Part shown: in pieces, positions 15,125-22,935 of the stretch
Position numbering within the stretch: the stretch's first letter is position 1
How the letters are laid out: every line of letters begins with the position of its first letter
Virus record (IMG/VR): IMGVR_UViG_3300046665_000384
Coordinates: 28,974-92,973 of that record
Source of the DNA: a virus
Reading direction: 5' to 3' (one strand)
DNA length: 64,000 nt
Program-made: the position numbers and the translations under genes
Notes under the pieces: model-generated
What the model was told of the DNA's origin: nothing
Database searches by the model: none
What the model saw: the letters and a program-made list of their open reading frames with translations, nothing else

Positions 15125-15364
15125 ATGCCCCTCCTCAATGCCCTCGATGTCCGCCTTACGCGCGACCGCTTCGACGATCCGCTCGTCATCATCGACACTC
15201 CCCTCGGGAATGGCATGGCCGCCTCGCCGGCCCAGTTGCGCGAACTGGCGCGTACGTTCCTGCTGGTGGCGACCGCCGCCGAGGCGTACCCGACGAAGAC
15301 GAAGCACTTCACCGATGCGCCGCGCACGTTCCCAATGAACATGTACCCGGACGCGCGGAAGTAG
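15125..15364 (+). CDS. Hypothetical phage protein
   Basis: 79 residues; TAGGAGCCGAGA precedes the ATG. The sequence contains FDDPLVIIDTPLGNGMAASP and AQLRELARTFLLVATAAEAY, a pattern of short phage proteins of unknown role. It ends before another CACGA-loop hairpin (15389). Confidence 0.55.
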   Translation: MPLLNALDVRLTRDRFDDPLVIIDTPLGNGMAASPAQLRELARTFLLVATAAEAYPTKTKHFTDAPRTFPMNMYPDARK

Positions 15365-15388
15365 ACCCGCTCGCCCAGCAGCGCCCAT

Positions 15389-15408
15389 GCCCGCCACGAG
15401 CGGGCTTT
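15389..15408 (+). terminator. Terminator-like hairpin of the repeated module
   Basis: GCCCGC-CACGA-GCGGGC followed by TTTG, the third copy of this hairpin; a GCTGCGCACCGGGCGCGGC leader follows, close to those before the genes at 4223 and 14955. Confidence 0.5.
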
Positions 15409-15459
15409 GTCCATAGAAGGCTGCGCACCGGGCGCGGCCACGATTTGAAGGAGCCCCAC

Positions 15460-15732
15460 ATGAGCACCACCCCCGCGCGCGAGGCCAACGCGTGCGTCCT
15501 GCACGAGCGCCCCGGAGTGCAGACCGTGTGGCTGGTCGAAGTGCCCATTACGTCCGCTGCAACGAAGATGTATCAGGCGACGACCTACCCGCATAGCGCG
15601 CTGATCTTCCTGCAAGGCGAGCGTGGGCGCACGATCCCGCCCGGCGTTGCAACGCGGCTGCTGCCCACGGTGCGCGCCGCCATCGAGCGCGCCAAAGACA
15701 ACCACACAACCGAAGAAAGCAAGCCCAGATGA
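15460..15732 (+). CDS. Hypothetical phage protein
   Basis: 90 residues, GAAGGAGCCCC before ATG 15460. It has a beta-rich N-terminal half (VQTVWLVEVPITSAATKMYQ) and a helical end (LLPTVRAAIERAKDNH). It overlaps the next gene by ATGA. Unknown function. Confidence 0.55.
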   Translation: MSTTPAREANACVLHERPGVQTVWLVEVPITSAATKMYQATTYPHSALIFLQGERGRTIPPGVATRLLPTVRAAIERAKDNHTTEESKPR

Positions 15733-15992
15733 GAGTCGATGAGAAGTTCAATAAGCGCACGGCCAATCAGGTCGAGGTCGTCGCGCCGGTCGTTCAACAT
15801 GGCCCGAAGTACGATCTAGGCGTTCGTGTCACCCTTTACGCGACCCACGACAGCGATAAAGGCCAGCTCGGAATCAACATGACGGCCTACGAGGCGCTGG
15901 AATGGGCGCAGAAACTGACGGGCGCGGCCATCCAGCAACTGAAGTACGAAGCCGAGCGCGCGGAAGCCCTGCGCACGCGCCCCGCTGCATAA
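15729..15992 (+). CDS. Hypothetical phage protein
   Basis: 87 residues coupled by ATGA. The pattern QVEVVAPVVQHGPKYDLGVR, then GINMTAYEALEWAQKLTGAA, suggests a small alpha/beta fold with a C-terminal helix. No family is recognised. Confidence 0.55.
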   Translation: MRVDEKFNKRTANQVEVVAPVVQHGPKYDLGVRVTLYATHDSDKGQLGINMTAYEALEWAQKLTGAAIQQLKYEAERAEALRTRPAA

Positions 15993-16012
15993 CCCAACAC
16001 TGGAGAACCACA

Positions 16013-16333
16013 ATGCCACGACATCAAGCAAGCGAAGAAAGTTTGAAACAGGGTATCGCCGAAATACGCAAGCTGGCCGAAGCGCACGAGTCCCGCGTAG
16101 CGAAGGCGGCCAAGCTGGAGCAGCTGGCCCCGCTGGGGTTCCGGGACGCCGAGGATGGGGAAGCACCGGACGCCCTCTGGCACCCGGTGCTCGGCCCAAT
16201 CAACCACGGCAGCGTCAGACTGGAGAACGTGCTGGACCTCGTGTACGCCGCCGGCATGAAGCGCGGCGCGGACGACCTGCGAGCCCATCTCCGCGCTCTG
16301 CTCGACGTTCCGCAAGCGCCCCGGCCGGAGTGA
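16013..16333 (+). CDS. Hypothetical phage protein, last gene of left arm
   Basis: 106 residues; ACTGGAGAACCACA precedes ATG 16013. A charged helix (EESLKQGIAEIRKLAEAHES) is followed by HPVLGPINHGSVRLENVLDL and a helical end. It ends just before a strong terminator, so it closes the plus-strand accessory region. Confidence 0.55.
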   Translation: MPRHQASEESLKQGIAEIRKLAEAHESRVAKAAKLEQLAPLGFRDAEDGEAPDALWHPVLGPINHGSVRLENVLDLVYAAGMKRGADDLRAHLRALLDVPQAPRPE

Positions 16334-16353
16334 CCTTCCTCCAGCGCACGAGA

Positions 16354-16376
16354 GCCCGCCCAGCGGGCTTTTTTTT
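16354..16376 (+). terminator. Rho-independent terminator
   Basis: GCCCGC-CCA-GCGGGC followed by eight T residues; it ends the plus-strand operon facing the minus-strand early operon. Confidence 0.85.
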
Positions 16377-16470
16377 CGTCTACCCCAAAAGCAAAAAGCC
16401 CGACTATCTCTCGACAATCAGGCTTTCAACCGGCCGCACGGGACGACCTCACGGGCTACGCCCAAGCGAA

Positions 16471-16665
16471 TTACACCGCCCTGCGCGCATTGCGCGAGCG
16501 TGCCGGGCCTTGCGGCTGACCGGTAAGCACGCGCGGCGCTGCCGGTGGCACTGGGATGCGCTGGAACTGGCGCACATCGTACCCGGCAAGACTGAGCCCG
16601 TCGCGCTCAAACCGGGCAACGTCGGCGGGATGCACCAGCAGCACTGGCAAACTCGTTTTCTCCAT
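16471..16665 (-). CDS. Small hypothetical protein
   Basis: 64 residues. ATG 16665 is chosen because AGGAG lies 5 bases upstream, while the adjacent ATG 16668 is only 2 bases from it. MEKTSLPVLLVHPADVARFE and GYDVRQFQRIPVPPAAPRVL give a short beta-alpha start and a Pro/Arg-rich tail. It is the most distal gene of the minus early operon, separated by 122 bases from the preceding one. Confidence 0.5.
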   Translation of the reverse strand: MEKTSLPVLLVHPADVARFERDGLSLAGYDVRQFQRIPVPPAAPRVLTGQPQGPARSRNARRAV

Positions 16666-16787
16666 CATTTCTCCTGTTTTTTCGTCCAAAATCATTGTGC
16701 GGAATCATTCCCCTGTACGAAAGTCGTTTCACTAGGTTCTGGACAGCCTGTCGGGCAGATGTCCGCAAGCGAACGATTCCGGTCGCG

Positions 16788-17099
16788 CTACCGCCCGCGC
16801 TTGGTCCGCAGCTCGCGCGCACGCCGGCCGCTGCGCTGGGCACCCTGAACCGGCCAACTTGACCGTTTTGGCAAGTTCGCGACGTACGCACGCACCGGGT
16901 CAGGCCAGCGCTCCACGCGCGGCAGTGGGTCCAGACGAAACAAGCGCTCCGCATCGGCCAGCAGAGCCTCGAAATCGGGCGCAGGAGGCGCGATCTGCGT
17001 CGCGGACGAATCAAGAGCCACGGACACGCCAAGACCGCCCAAAACGCGCGCCAGCGCTTCCCCGAGGCCAGCGCCGCCACACACCAGCACGACCCTCAT
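16788..17099 (-). CDS. Hypothetical protein downstream of terminase
   Basis: 103 residues, ATG 17099 overlapping the previous gene's TGA. RVVLVCGGAGLGEALARVLG near the start resembles a beta-alpha turn with a glycine loop, but is too short for a full nucleotide-binding fold. The C-terminus is basic (SGRRARELRTKRGR). It belongs to the translationally coupled set behind the terminase genes. The function is unknown. Confidence 0.55.
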   Translation of the reverse strand: MRVVLVCGGAGLGEALARVLGGLGVSVALDSSATQIAPPAPDFEALLADAERLFRLDPLPRVERWPDPVRAYVANLPKRSSWPVQGAQRSGRRARELRTKRGR

Positions 17100-17383
17100 G
17101 CCGCGCACCCACCGGCCCGCCGGTAGGTCATTGGCTTAGCGGCGTACGCCTCGCGCATCCGACGCAACACGGCATCACGATTGCGCCAGAAATAGATGGC
17201 GGCCCTCATGCGCAACTCTAGACGATAGCGCTCGCGATACGTGGCCGTGTACTGCCTCACCTTGTCCGGGTTGTCACGCTTATACTGCGCCGACTTGGCC
17301 TTCAGCATGGCCTTGTTCGCTTGGTAATACCGGCGCTTACGCTCGCGCTCCGCCTCGGTCGTTTTCAGCTCCCGGCGCATCAT
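17096..17383 (-). CDS. Basic helical protein
   Basis: 95 residues from ATG 17383, which overlaps the TGA of the previous gene. Lys/Arg/Tyr-rich (ERERKRRYYQANKAMLKAKS, RERYRLELRMRAAIYFWRNR), a pattern seen in the N-terminal arms of phage HNH endonucleases, but no HNH motif is present. It is probably nucleic-acid binding. Confidence 0.55.
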   Translation of the reverse strand: MMRRELKTTEAERERKRRYYQANKAMLKAKSAQYKRDNPDKVRQYTATYRERYRLELRMRAAIYFWRNRDAVLRRMREAYAAKPMTYRRAGGCAA

Positions 17384-17724
17384 GCTGCCGCCTCCACGGC
17401 CGCCAGAAACTCGCGCGCATCGGCCCGCCGGTATTCCCACAGGTGGGCGTGCTGCGGGTACCGCACGACGAACACGCGGGCCAGATCGGGCACCCAGTTC
17501 CCGTTCACCTTGAACGAGCACGCGCCGGCCTCGCGCAGCCGCGTGTAATGGCGAATCTCCTCCACGATGGTGCGGGCCGAGAAATGCCGGCGGCCGGCCG
17601 CGATCAGCTCCAGCGTCTGCCGCTCGAACTGGCGGTAGATCGGCTCGTTCATCGCCAGCCACGGCAGGAAGCCGGGCCGGAAATACTCGTTGAATTGCAC
17701 CAGATCGGCGCAGGTCGATTCCAT
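17380..17724 (-). CDS. Conserved phage protein next to terminase
   Basis: 114 residues, with AAAGGAGAAACAGCC before its ATG. YIRQFERQTLELIAAGRRHF-like and RTIVEEIRHYTRLREAGACS, then NGNWVPDLARVFVVRYPQHA, follow a family of phage proteins that often sit near terminase or in early operons; no activity is known. It lies 17 bases after the large terminase gene. Confidence 0.6.
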   Translation of the reverse strand: MESTCADLVQFNEYFRPGFLPWLAMNEPIYRQFERQTLELIAAGRRHFSARTIVEEIRHYTRLREAGACSFKVNGNWVPDLARVFVVRYPQHAHLWEYRRADAREFLAAVEAAA

Positions 17725-17741
17725 GGCTGTTTCTCCTTTCG

Positions 17742-19271
17742 TTATGCCGCGTCTTGCATGCCCAGTTCGGCCAGAAGTCGTTTCTTGGCCTCGTCCTTGG
17801 CGTTGTCGTCGTTGGCGGCCACCTCGCCGCTCAGGTTGTAGTAGGCGTCTTCGAGGAAGCCGAACGCGAGCGAGTCAAACGCGTCAGGCGACGGGATGCC
17901 TTCCTTGCGCATGTCCTCTTTCTTGGCGATGTAGCGGCGGGCCTTCTCGTCGAAGTGGTACGGGATGCGCGAGCCCTCGCGGATGATCTGCTTGACGACG
18001 GCCGGGTCGATGCCCTCGTCTATGCCGAAGCGGCCCTCTTGGATCGCGCGCGCCAGCCCGCAAATAGCCTGCGCGCGCTGGTTCACATAGCGGTCCTTGT
18101 ATTCCTTCTTGAAGTTCGGCGAGCCCCAGAGAACTTTCTTGAAGGCGTGGAAATCGGCCTTCTCCAGCGCCTTGCACACCGCGAGGCCGATGCCGCCCGC
18201 GTCGATCATGGTCATGGAGTTCGGCAGCTGACCGGCCTCGGTGACGATGCGCCCCGGCAGGTCCGACACGTCCTGATCGTTCGCGCACACCGGCACGCGC
18301 ACGAGCTGCATGCGGCGCGCGTCGTCGCCGAACTCGCCATAGCCGGCCACCTTGACCGCGAACAGCGTCGTCTTGTCGCGGTACCCGCCGCCGCCCACGT
18401 CCGAGAGCTGGAGCCAGCCGTAATCCTCGCCCGGCAAGATGACCTGCCGGCCCACGCACGCCTGAATGGCCTTCGGGCCGAGCAGGTATTTGCTGGACTG
18501 CTCCGAAAACAGGCCCAGCACCTTGATATCGAATTCCTCGGGCGTGTACTGGAGCTTCTTCTCGGCGATGAACTCCTCGGACACGATGGGCGAATCGGCC
18601 GAGCTGAACGTCAGGTTGTTCCACGCGCCGCCCTCGCCCTTGGACAGCGTGTGGTGCGTGTCGTAGAAGAAGCCCGAGGCGCGGGTCGGCTGCGACGCGA
18701 TGCACATGCGGTTGCGCTTGTCCGTCAGCGCGCCCGTGATCACGCCGAAGTTCGCATCAGGCACGCCGGACGCCTCGTCGACGAGGAACAGCAGCCAGTC
18801 CCGGTGCGCACCCGCGAGGTTTTCAGGCGAGCCGCGCGGCGCGGTCTTGGCCACAACCCACCAGTTCAGCTTGTAGCCCTTGATGTACACCCGCTCGGTT
18901 TCCACCTCGTAATACTCGTCCACCCATCCGTGCGGGCCGGCGGCGATCTTGGCCTTGAGGTCGGCGAATTCCTTCCAGACACCATCTGCAACAGTGGCCT
19001 TCTTAGGCGCGGACAGGATCGTGTTCGAGTTGTAGAAGCAGAGCAGATGCCACAGGGCGATTACGGCAAAGCCGGCAGTCTTGCCGGTACCGTGGCCAGA
19101 CGCCACCGACGTGCGCGATCCGGGCGGCGCAACGCTGTCGAACATCTCGACCTGCTGGTGCGTGGGCACCATGCGGCAGACCTCGATGGCGAACCGGGTC
19201 AGGTCGAACGAATAGCGCAGCACGAAATCGCGGTAGCGCGGGTCTTCCCGGAGCGATTTTGTACGGGCCAC
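17742..19271 (-). CDS. terL: Terminase large subunit
   Basis: 509 residues, typical length. GHGTGKTAG (about residue 60) is the Walker A motif of the packaging ATPase, LFLVDEASGV the Walker B/catalytic acidic segment. In the C-terminal half, LSDVGGGGYRDKT, MTMIDAGGIGLAV and SPDAFDSLAFG give the spaced aspartates expected of the RNase-H-like nuclease. The enzyme cuts concatemeric phage DNA and drives it into the prohead through the portal. It lies directly behind the small subunit, inside the early operon rather than with the head genes, a mosaic arrangement. Confidence 0.92.
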   Translation of the reverse strand: MARTKSLREDPRYRDFVLRYSFDLTRFAIEVCRMVPTHQQVEMFDSVAPPGSRTSVASGHGTGKTAGFAVIALWHLLCFYNSNTILSAPKKATVADGVWKEFADLKAKIAAGPHGWVDEYYEVETERVYIKGYKLNWWVVAKTAPRGSPENLAGAHRDWLLFLVDEASGVPDANFGVITGALTDKRNRMCIASQPTRASGFFYDTHHTLSKGEGGAWNNLTFSSADSPIVSEEFIAEKKLQYTPEEFDIKVLGLFSEQSSKYLLGPKAIQACVGRQVILPGEDYGWLQLSDVGGGGYRDKTTLFAVKVAGYGEFGDDARRMQLVRVPVCANDQDVSDLPGRIVTEAGQLPNSMTMIDAGGIGLAVCKALEKADFHAFKKVLWGSPNFKKEYKDRYVNQRAQAICGLARAIQEGRFGIDEGIDPAVVKQIIREGSRIPYHFDEKARRYIAKKEDMRKEGIPSPDAFDSLAFGFLEDAYYNLSGEVAANDDNAKDEAKKRLLAELGMQDAA

Positions 19272-19274
19272 CCG

Positions 19275-20186
19275 TTACCCCCTGACCACCACGTCGGTGA
19301 CGGCAGCAGCGGCGGCCTTCTTGCGCGCGAGCACGCGCTGACGGTTGGCCTCCATCTGGGCCATCGCCTCGGCATACGTGTTGTCCAGCGCATCGTTGTC
19401 GATGGGCGTGATGTTGACCTCGGTTTTCGTCTCGACCTGATCCTTCCAGCCGATCAGGTTCTTCGCGGCCAGTGTGGCGAAGCGACCCTCATAGCAGCCG
19501 GACAGCCCGCCCTCGATCAGCAAGGCGTCCTGAAAATCCTTCGCGCGCGCGTATGCGTAAGCAAATTCCGGGTACTTGGGGGTGCCGTCCGCGTGCGTGA
19601 TGGTCGCCCACTCGTGCAGCGTCTGCCGCGTGACCCCGAGTTTCGAGGCGAACCGGGTGATCGTGGGGAATGTGTTGATCACGACGCGCTTGACTGTCCG
19701 CAATCCCCCGTTTCCGTCCGGCTCCTCGCTTTCGACCACCGATTGCACTGGGATGTCGAAGAACCTGATCATCTCGTCGCAATACTCGGCGCGGTATTCC
19801 GTGGGGCGGCCGACAGGTCGCTTACCCGTGAGGAGCTGCCAATCGGTGGCGGAGAGCCTGCCGGACGTACCCAGCGCGGAGGATTCATCGGAGGAGGTGC
19901 TGCCCTTGGCCGAAACTTTCGACGGCTTGTCCTTGCCCGAAACTTTCGCGGGCTTGGATGGGGCCGAAACTTTCGGCTCGGGCTTGGGTTGCGGGGGTGC
20001 TTCAGGGGCGGGCTGGGAAGATGCCGGCGCGGCCCCTCCCCTCACCCATCCGTCTTTCTCGGCCTTCTGGCCTACTGCGGGGCGGCTGCATCCGAAGATG
20101 TCGGCGATGTTCTGGAACGTGACCTCGGGATCACCTTCCCACAACTCGCGGGCCTGCGCCCATTGTTCCTTGGTCAACCGTGCCAT
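19275..20186 (-). CDS. terS: Terminase small subunit (putative)
   Basis: 303 residues ending 3 bases before terL. The N-terminus has a helix-turn-helix (MARLTKEQWAQARELWEGD, TFQNIADIFGCSRPAVGQKA). A Lys/Ser/Pro-rich linker with three 9-residue repeats (KVSAPSKPA, KVSGKDKPS, KVSAKGSTS) follows, and the C-terminal part (LGVTRQTLHEWATITHADG and a helical end) resembles other phage small terminases, which recognise the packaging site. The DNA for the repeats holds three copies of CGAAACTTTCG, possibly the pac site itself. Confidence 0.75.
   Translation of the reverse strand: MARLTKEQWAQARELWEGDPEVTFQNIADIFGCSRPAVGQKAEKDGWVRGGAAPASSQPAPEAPPQPKPEPKVSAPSKPAKVSGKDKPSKVSAKGSTSSDESSALGTSGRLSATDWQLLTGKRPVGRPTEYRAEYCDEMIRFFDIPVQSVVESEEPDGNGGLRTVKRVVINTFPTITRFASKLGVTRQTLHEWATITHADGTPKYPEFAYAYARAKDFQDALLIEGGLSGCYEGRFATLAAKNLIGWKDQVETKTEVNITPIDNDALDNTYAEAMAQMEANRQRVLARKKAAAAAVTDVVVRG
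19911..19975. repeat. Three 27-bp-spaced CGAAACTTTCG repeats (pac/operator candidate)
   Basis: The 11-bp palindrome CGAAACTTTCG occurs at 19911-19921, 19938-19948 and 19965-19975, exactly 27 bp apart, inside terS. Two further related copies, GGCGTAACTTTC, lie just upstream of the gene (20240-20251 and 20260-20271, 20 bp apart), outside any coding sequence, so the signal is not purely a coding repeat. Confidence 0.6.
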
Positions 20187-20271
20187 TCGTTCCCTTGTAC
20201 TGCCCCGAGATAGAGTTACCGCCCAGTCGCGATTATCGAGGCGTAACTTTCGGGCTCAGGGCGTAACTTTC

Positions 20272-20427
20272 CTATTTCCAGCGCTCGATGATCACGATGA
20301 GGGCAAAGGCCATTCCCCCTACGTACGCGACCATGAACCAGAACCGGCTGCTGAATGGCTCGGGGTCGACCAAGCCGGCAAGGCCGAGCGCACAGGCGGC
20401 CAGCATTCCCCACGCGGCGAGGATCAT
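20272..20427 (-). CDS. Small two-span membrane protein (51 aa)
   Basis: ATG 20427 overlaps the previous gene's TGA (ATGA). The product has two hydrophobic stretches, ILAAWGMLAACALGLAGLV and FMVAYVGGMAFALIVII, around a short polar loop, and ends ERWK. It is the size of a holin or an accessory membrane peptide, but it lies in the early operon far from the lysis cassette. The function is unknown. Confidence 0.55.
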   Translation of the reverse strand: MILAAWGMLAACALGLAGLVDPEPFSSRFWFMVAYVGGMAFALIVIIERWK

Positions 20428-21137
20428 TCGTCGAGCCCCAGCGTGTATTGGCGGTCGTCCACGTACGGCGACAGCGGGCCGGCCTTCCCCTGCGCGATGG
20501 CGAGGCAGTGCTGCTCTTGCAGCGCGCGGCGCTTCAGCGTCTCCTTGATCGGGATGGCGGTCTGCTCCAGACGCTCCACCTTGCTCACGAGTGACGAGCT
20601 GCCGCGCATCTCATCGTCGAACGACGGGTTCAGCTCGCGCAGGCGCTGCAACGAGGCGGACACGGCCTCTGCCGCGCCCACGATGGACTGGAGGTCGATC
20701 CGGGCGGCGTTCCTCTCCGCGCCGAAGCGGACAAAGGCGGTCGTCATCGCGGCGGCCTGCGCTTCCAGCAGGTGCTCGAACCCGCGCAGCATGGCGAAGT
20801 TCTCGGCGGCGACAGGATCGCGCTCCGGGTTCGGGGACAGGCCCAGCAGGTAATCCACGGATACGGAGTACACGCGGCTCATGTTCAGCAGGAACTGCCA
20901 GTCGTTCGGCACCTTGCGCCCGCCGTTCTCGATCTCGCTCAGCTGCGTGCTGTTCTTGTAGCCCAGCCGGGTAGCGGCCTCCACGGCGGTCATCCCGTTC
21001 ATCACGCGCGCCGAAATCATCCGCTCGCGCATCATCTCTTTCTGCCGGGGCACGTCCTTATTGCGCACGAAGCGCTTCGCCGGGGCGCTCGGCACGCCGT
21101 CCAGCGCAATGATCACGTCGGTGGAGTCTGTCGTCAT
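20424..21137 (-). CDS. XRE-family helix-turn-helix regulator
   Basis: 237 residues. Residues about 38-98 (ERMISARVMNGMTAVEAATR, LGYKNSTQLSEIENGGRKVP, SRVYSVSVDYLLGL) form a standard XRE/Cro-CI DNA-binding domain. The C-terminal two-thirds is helical, with no peptidase motif (LEAQAAAMTTAFVRFGAERN). It is probably a transcription regulator of late or early genes and a candidate for the late-gene activator, though nothing in the sequence proves that. It is ATGA-coupled upstream. Confidence 0.75.
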   Translation of the reverse strand: MTTDSTDVIIALDGVPSAPAKRFVRNKDVPRQKEMMRERMISARVMNGMTAVEAATRLGYKNSTQLSEIENGGRKVPNDWQFLLNMSRVYSVSVDYLLGLSPNPERDPVAAENFAMLRGFEHLLEAQAAAMTTAFVRFGAERNAARIDLQSIVGAAEAVSASLQRLRELNPSFDDEMRGSSSLVSKVERLEQTAIPIKETLKRRALQEQHCLAIAQGKAGPLSPYVDDRQYTLGLDE

Positions 21138-21595
21138 ACGAATCCCAATATCTGATTTACAACACTGTCCAAATTCGCCCGATTTTGGTACTTGATGAGC
21201 ACCCCGCGCAGCAGGACGTTCGCGACGTTGCTGTACAGGCGCTCGAAATCCTCTTGGCTCATGCGCGCGAAGCTGATCGACTTGGCGCGCACGCGGATGT
21301 CACCGTTAATGCGGAACGTGACAGTGCGGAACCCGGCTGCGATGATCACGTCCTCGCGGAACTGGTCGAAATCCTTCTCGACCGGGTAGCCCTTGTACGT
21401 CTCCTCGGGCGGGTGGAAGGCGTCGAAGCCGAGGCGCAGCAGGGCCATGAACTTCCGGTGGAACATCGGGTTGCGGGTCTGCGTCAGCTCGACCTTGACC
21501 AGCGCGCCCAGCTTGATCTTCTTGATCTTCTCGGCCTCGTGCTCGTCGGCCGGCACCAGCGCGCCCTGCGCAACCTTGATGAGATTGATTTCCAT
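21134..21595 (-). CDS. DUF1367 family phage protein
   Basis: 153 residues. LVKVELTQTRNPMFHRKFMA, LRLGFDAFHPPEE, VIIAAGFRTVTFRINGDIRV and AKSISFARMSQEDFERLYSN together match DUF1367, a protein common in lambda-like nin regions. Its role is unknown; context suggests DNA recombination or repair. It is followed by the XRE gene with an ATGA overlap. Confidence 0.75.
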   Translation of the reverse strand: MEINLIKVAQGALVPADEHEAEKIKKIKLGALVKVELTQTRNPMFHRKFMALLRLGFDAFHPPEETYKGYPVEKDFDQFREDVIIAAGFRTVTFRINGDIRVRAKSISFARMSQEDFERLYSNVANVLLRGVLIKYQNRANLDSVVNQILGFV

Positions 21596-21597
21596 GC

Positions 21598-21972
21598 TTA
21601 CGCGGCCCCCGGCTGGTCGGCGAACGGGAACAGGAGCGCGAGCATGCCCGAGCGGAATGCATGCTCACCGCGCGGCCATTCGTTCGCAGGCACGAAGCGC
21701 CGAATCACGGGCAGCTCCGGGTCCACGCCGATGATTCCGTAGACCGCGCGCCGGCCAACACCGCGTCCGCCCTGCCCATCCTCCAGCACCTCGATGCGGC
21801 CGGTCTCGCGCAGGTGCAACAGGAAGCGCATCACCGTCACCCGAGGCAGCTTGAGGGCGTCGGCCAGCTCCTGCGAATTAGCCGCGCCCCGCGCCTTCAG
21901 CTGAACCATGATGGCGTCGATCCGCTCACGGGACATCCGGGTTTCCATGTTGTACTGATCGCGGGTCGTCAC
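21598..21972 (-). CDS. Winged-helix protein
   Basis: 124 residues. ERIDAIMVQLKARGAANSQE, LADALKLPRVTVMRFLLHLR form a winged helix-turn-helix, followed by a beta hairpin (GRIEVLEDGQGGRG) and a tail with PVIRRFVPANEWPRG. It is probably DNA-binding, perhaps a regulator or replication accessory factor. It is ATGA-coupled to the nuclease gene upstream. Confidence 0.65.
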   Translation of the reverse strand: MTTRDQYNMETRMSRERIDAIMVQLKARGAANSQELADALKLPRVTVMRFLLHLRETGRIEVLEDGQGGRGVGRRAVYGIIGVDPELPVIRRFVPANEWPRGEHAFRSGMLALLFPFADQPGAA

Positions 21973-22454
21973 TTCTTCCTCGTTTCTCGGATGAGAATGC
22001 CGTGCACGGTGCGCATCAGGTGCTTCTTGATGCGGTAGACCGGCTGCTTACGCGTGATGTCGCTCTTGAAGTCCTCGACCACCAGCACGCCGTCCTCGCG
22101 GTAGGTGAAATCAGCGATGTAGCGCAGGGCTGGCTTCGTGCGGCGGATCACCTTCCCCTTGCGCACCTGCGTCTCGCCGAGGTCGCAGGCCGGGGCCAGC
22201 ACGAACGGCACGCTGCGCTTCAGGGCCGTGATCGCGCCGGCTGCTTCCAGCGCCAGCAGCTCGGCGTAACGGTCACGCTCGCCGCCGCTGTCGAACTTCT
22301 CGCCCTGCGCGTCCACCACTTTCTTGTTGCGGTACTTGGGCTTTCCCGGTTTCGCGGGAATGTTCGGCGAGGCACCAGCGCCAGCGGCCGGGATCGAGCC
22401 GTGCGAGGCGGCGATCACGTCGGCCATGGACCAGCGCTTACCCTTGCCGCGCAT
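21969..22454 (-). CDS. DUF1064 family endonuclease-like protein
   Basis: 161 residues; AAGGAG precedes the ATG. KYRNKKVVDAQGEKFDSGGE, RDRYAELLALEAAGAITALK, ALRYIADFTYREDGVLVVED and FKSDITRKQPVYRIKKHLMR match DUF1064, a PD-(D/E)XK-type family (D in YIADFTY, ExFK in VVEDFKS). Members often replace RusA-type Holliday-junction resolvases in phages, so cutting of branched DNA during recombination or packaging is the likely job. Confidence 0.8.
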   Translation of the reverse strand: MRGKGKRWSMADVIAASHGSIPAAGAGASPNIPAKPGKPKYRNKKVVDAQGEKFDSGGERDRYAELLALEAAGAITALKRSVPFVLAPACDLGETQVRKGKVIRRTKPALRYIADFTYREDGVLVVEDFKSDITRKQPVYRIKKHLMRTVHGILIRETRKK

Positions 22455-22464
22455 CGCCCGCTCC

Positions 22465-22797
22465 TTACGCCACCAGACCCGACGTCACGCCCATCAGTTC
22501 GCGCGACTTATCGATGTCCCAGCCCGTCACGTCGTAGATGCGCACCAGAATCGCGTCCGTCACCGACAGCTTCTTGTTGCGGAGCTTGCTGACGACCGGC
22601 GGCGGCAGCAGGAGGGCACGGGACAGGGCCGCGTCGTTGCGCTTTTTCTGCGGCAGCTCCATCAGCAGTTCATCGATCAGCGCGTCGAGCAGCTTGGCCG
22701 GGTCGTAGTCCGGATTTTCCAGATAGTTCTGGGTCAGGTGAATGAATTCCGGCCGGGCCTTCTCGGTGGCGATCTTGCCGTCGTTTTGCGCTGTCAT
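22465..22797 (-). CDS. Small helix-turn-helix regulator
   Basis: 110 residues. The C-terminal half (RNDAALSRALLLPPPVVSKL, RNKKLSVTDAILVRIYDVTG) has the pattern of a Cro-like helix-turn-helix seen in small phage regulators. It lies directly downstream of its own promoter and a long inverted repeat (22831-22868), so autoregulation is plausible. Confidence 0.65.
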   Translation of the reverse strand: MTAQNDGKIATEKARPEFIHLTQNYLENPDYDPAKLLDALIDELLMELPQKKRNDAALSRALLLPPPVVSKLRNKKLSVTDAILVRIYDVTGWDIDKSRELMGVTSGLVA

Positions 22798-22830
22798 TGG
22801 CTTGCTCTCCGTAGATGCAATATAAAGAAA

Positions 22831-22868
22831 AATAGGGAAATCGATATATTTCTATCGACTTCCCTATT
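22831..22868. promoter_or_regulatory. Long inverted repeat, probable operator
   Basis: AATAGGGAAATCGATA pairs with TATCGACTTCCCTATT across a short centre, with one mismatch per arm. It sits in the AT-rich 138-bp gap between two minus-strand genes and touches the -10 box of the promoter for the gene at 22797. Confidence 0.65.
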
Positions 22869-22895
22869 ACTGACAGCAAACTATAGATATGTCAA
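22866..22895 (-). promoter_or_regulatory. Promoter inside the early operon
   Basis: On the minus strand TTGACA (22895-22890), an 18-base spacer and AGTAAT (22871-22866). It would drive 22797 and the genes through terL, partly independent of the Cro-operon promoter. Confidence 0.55.
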
Positions 22896-22935
22896 TATTT
22901 CTAAACGCAAAAACGCCTTGAAAATTGCATTTGGA

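Noticed and set aside
17754-20213. 819-residue plus-strand open frame antisense to terL/terS
   Set aside because: It is a composition shadow of high-GC codons on the other strand: Arg/Val/His/Gly-rich, with no domain, and the minus-strand genes have clear motifs and start signals.
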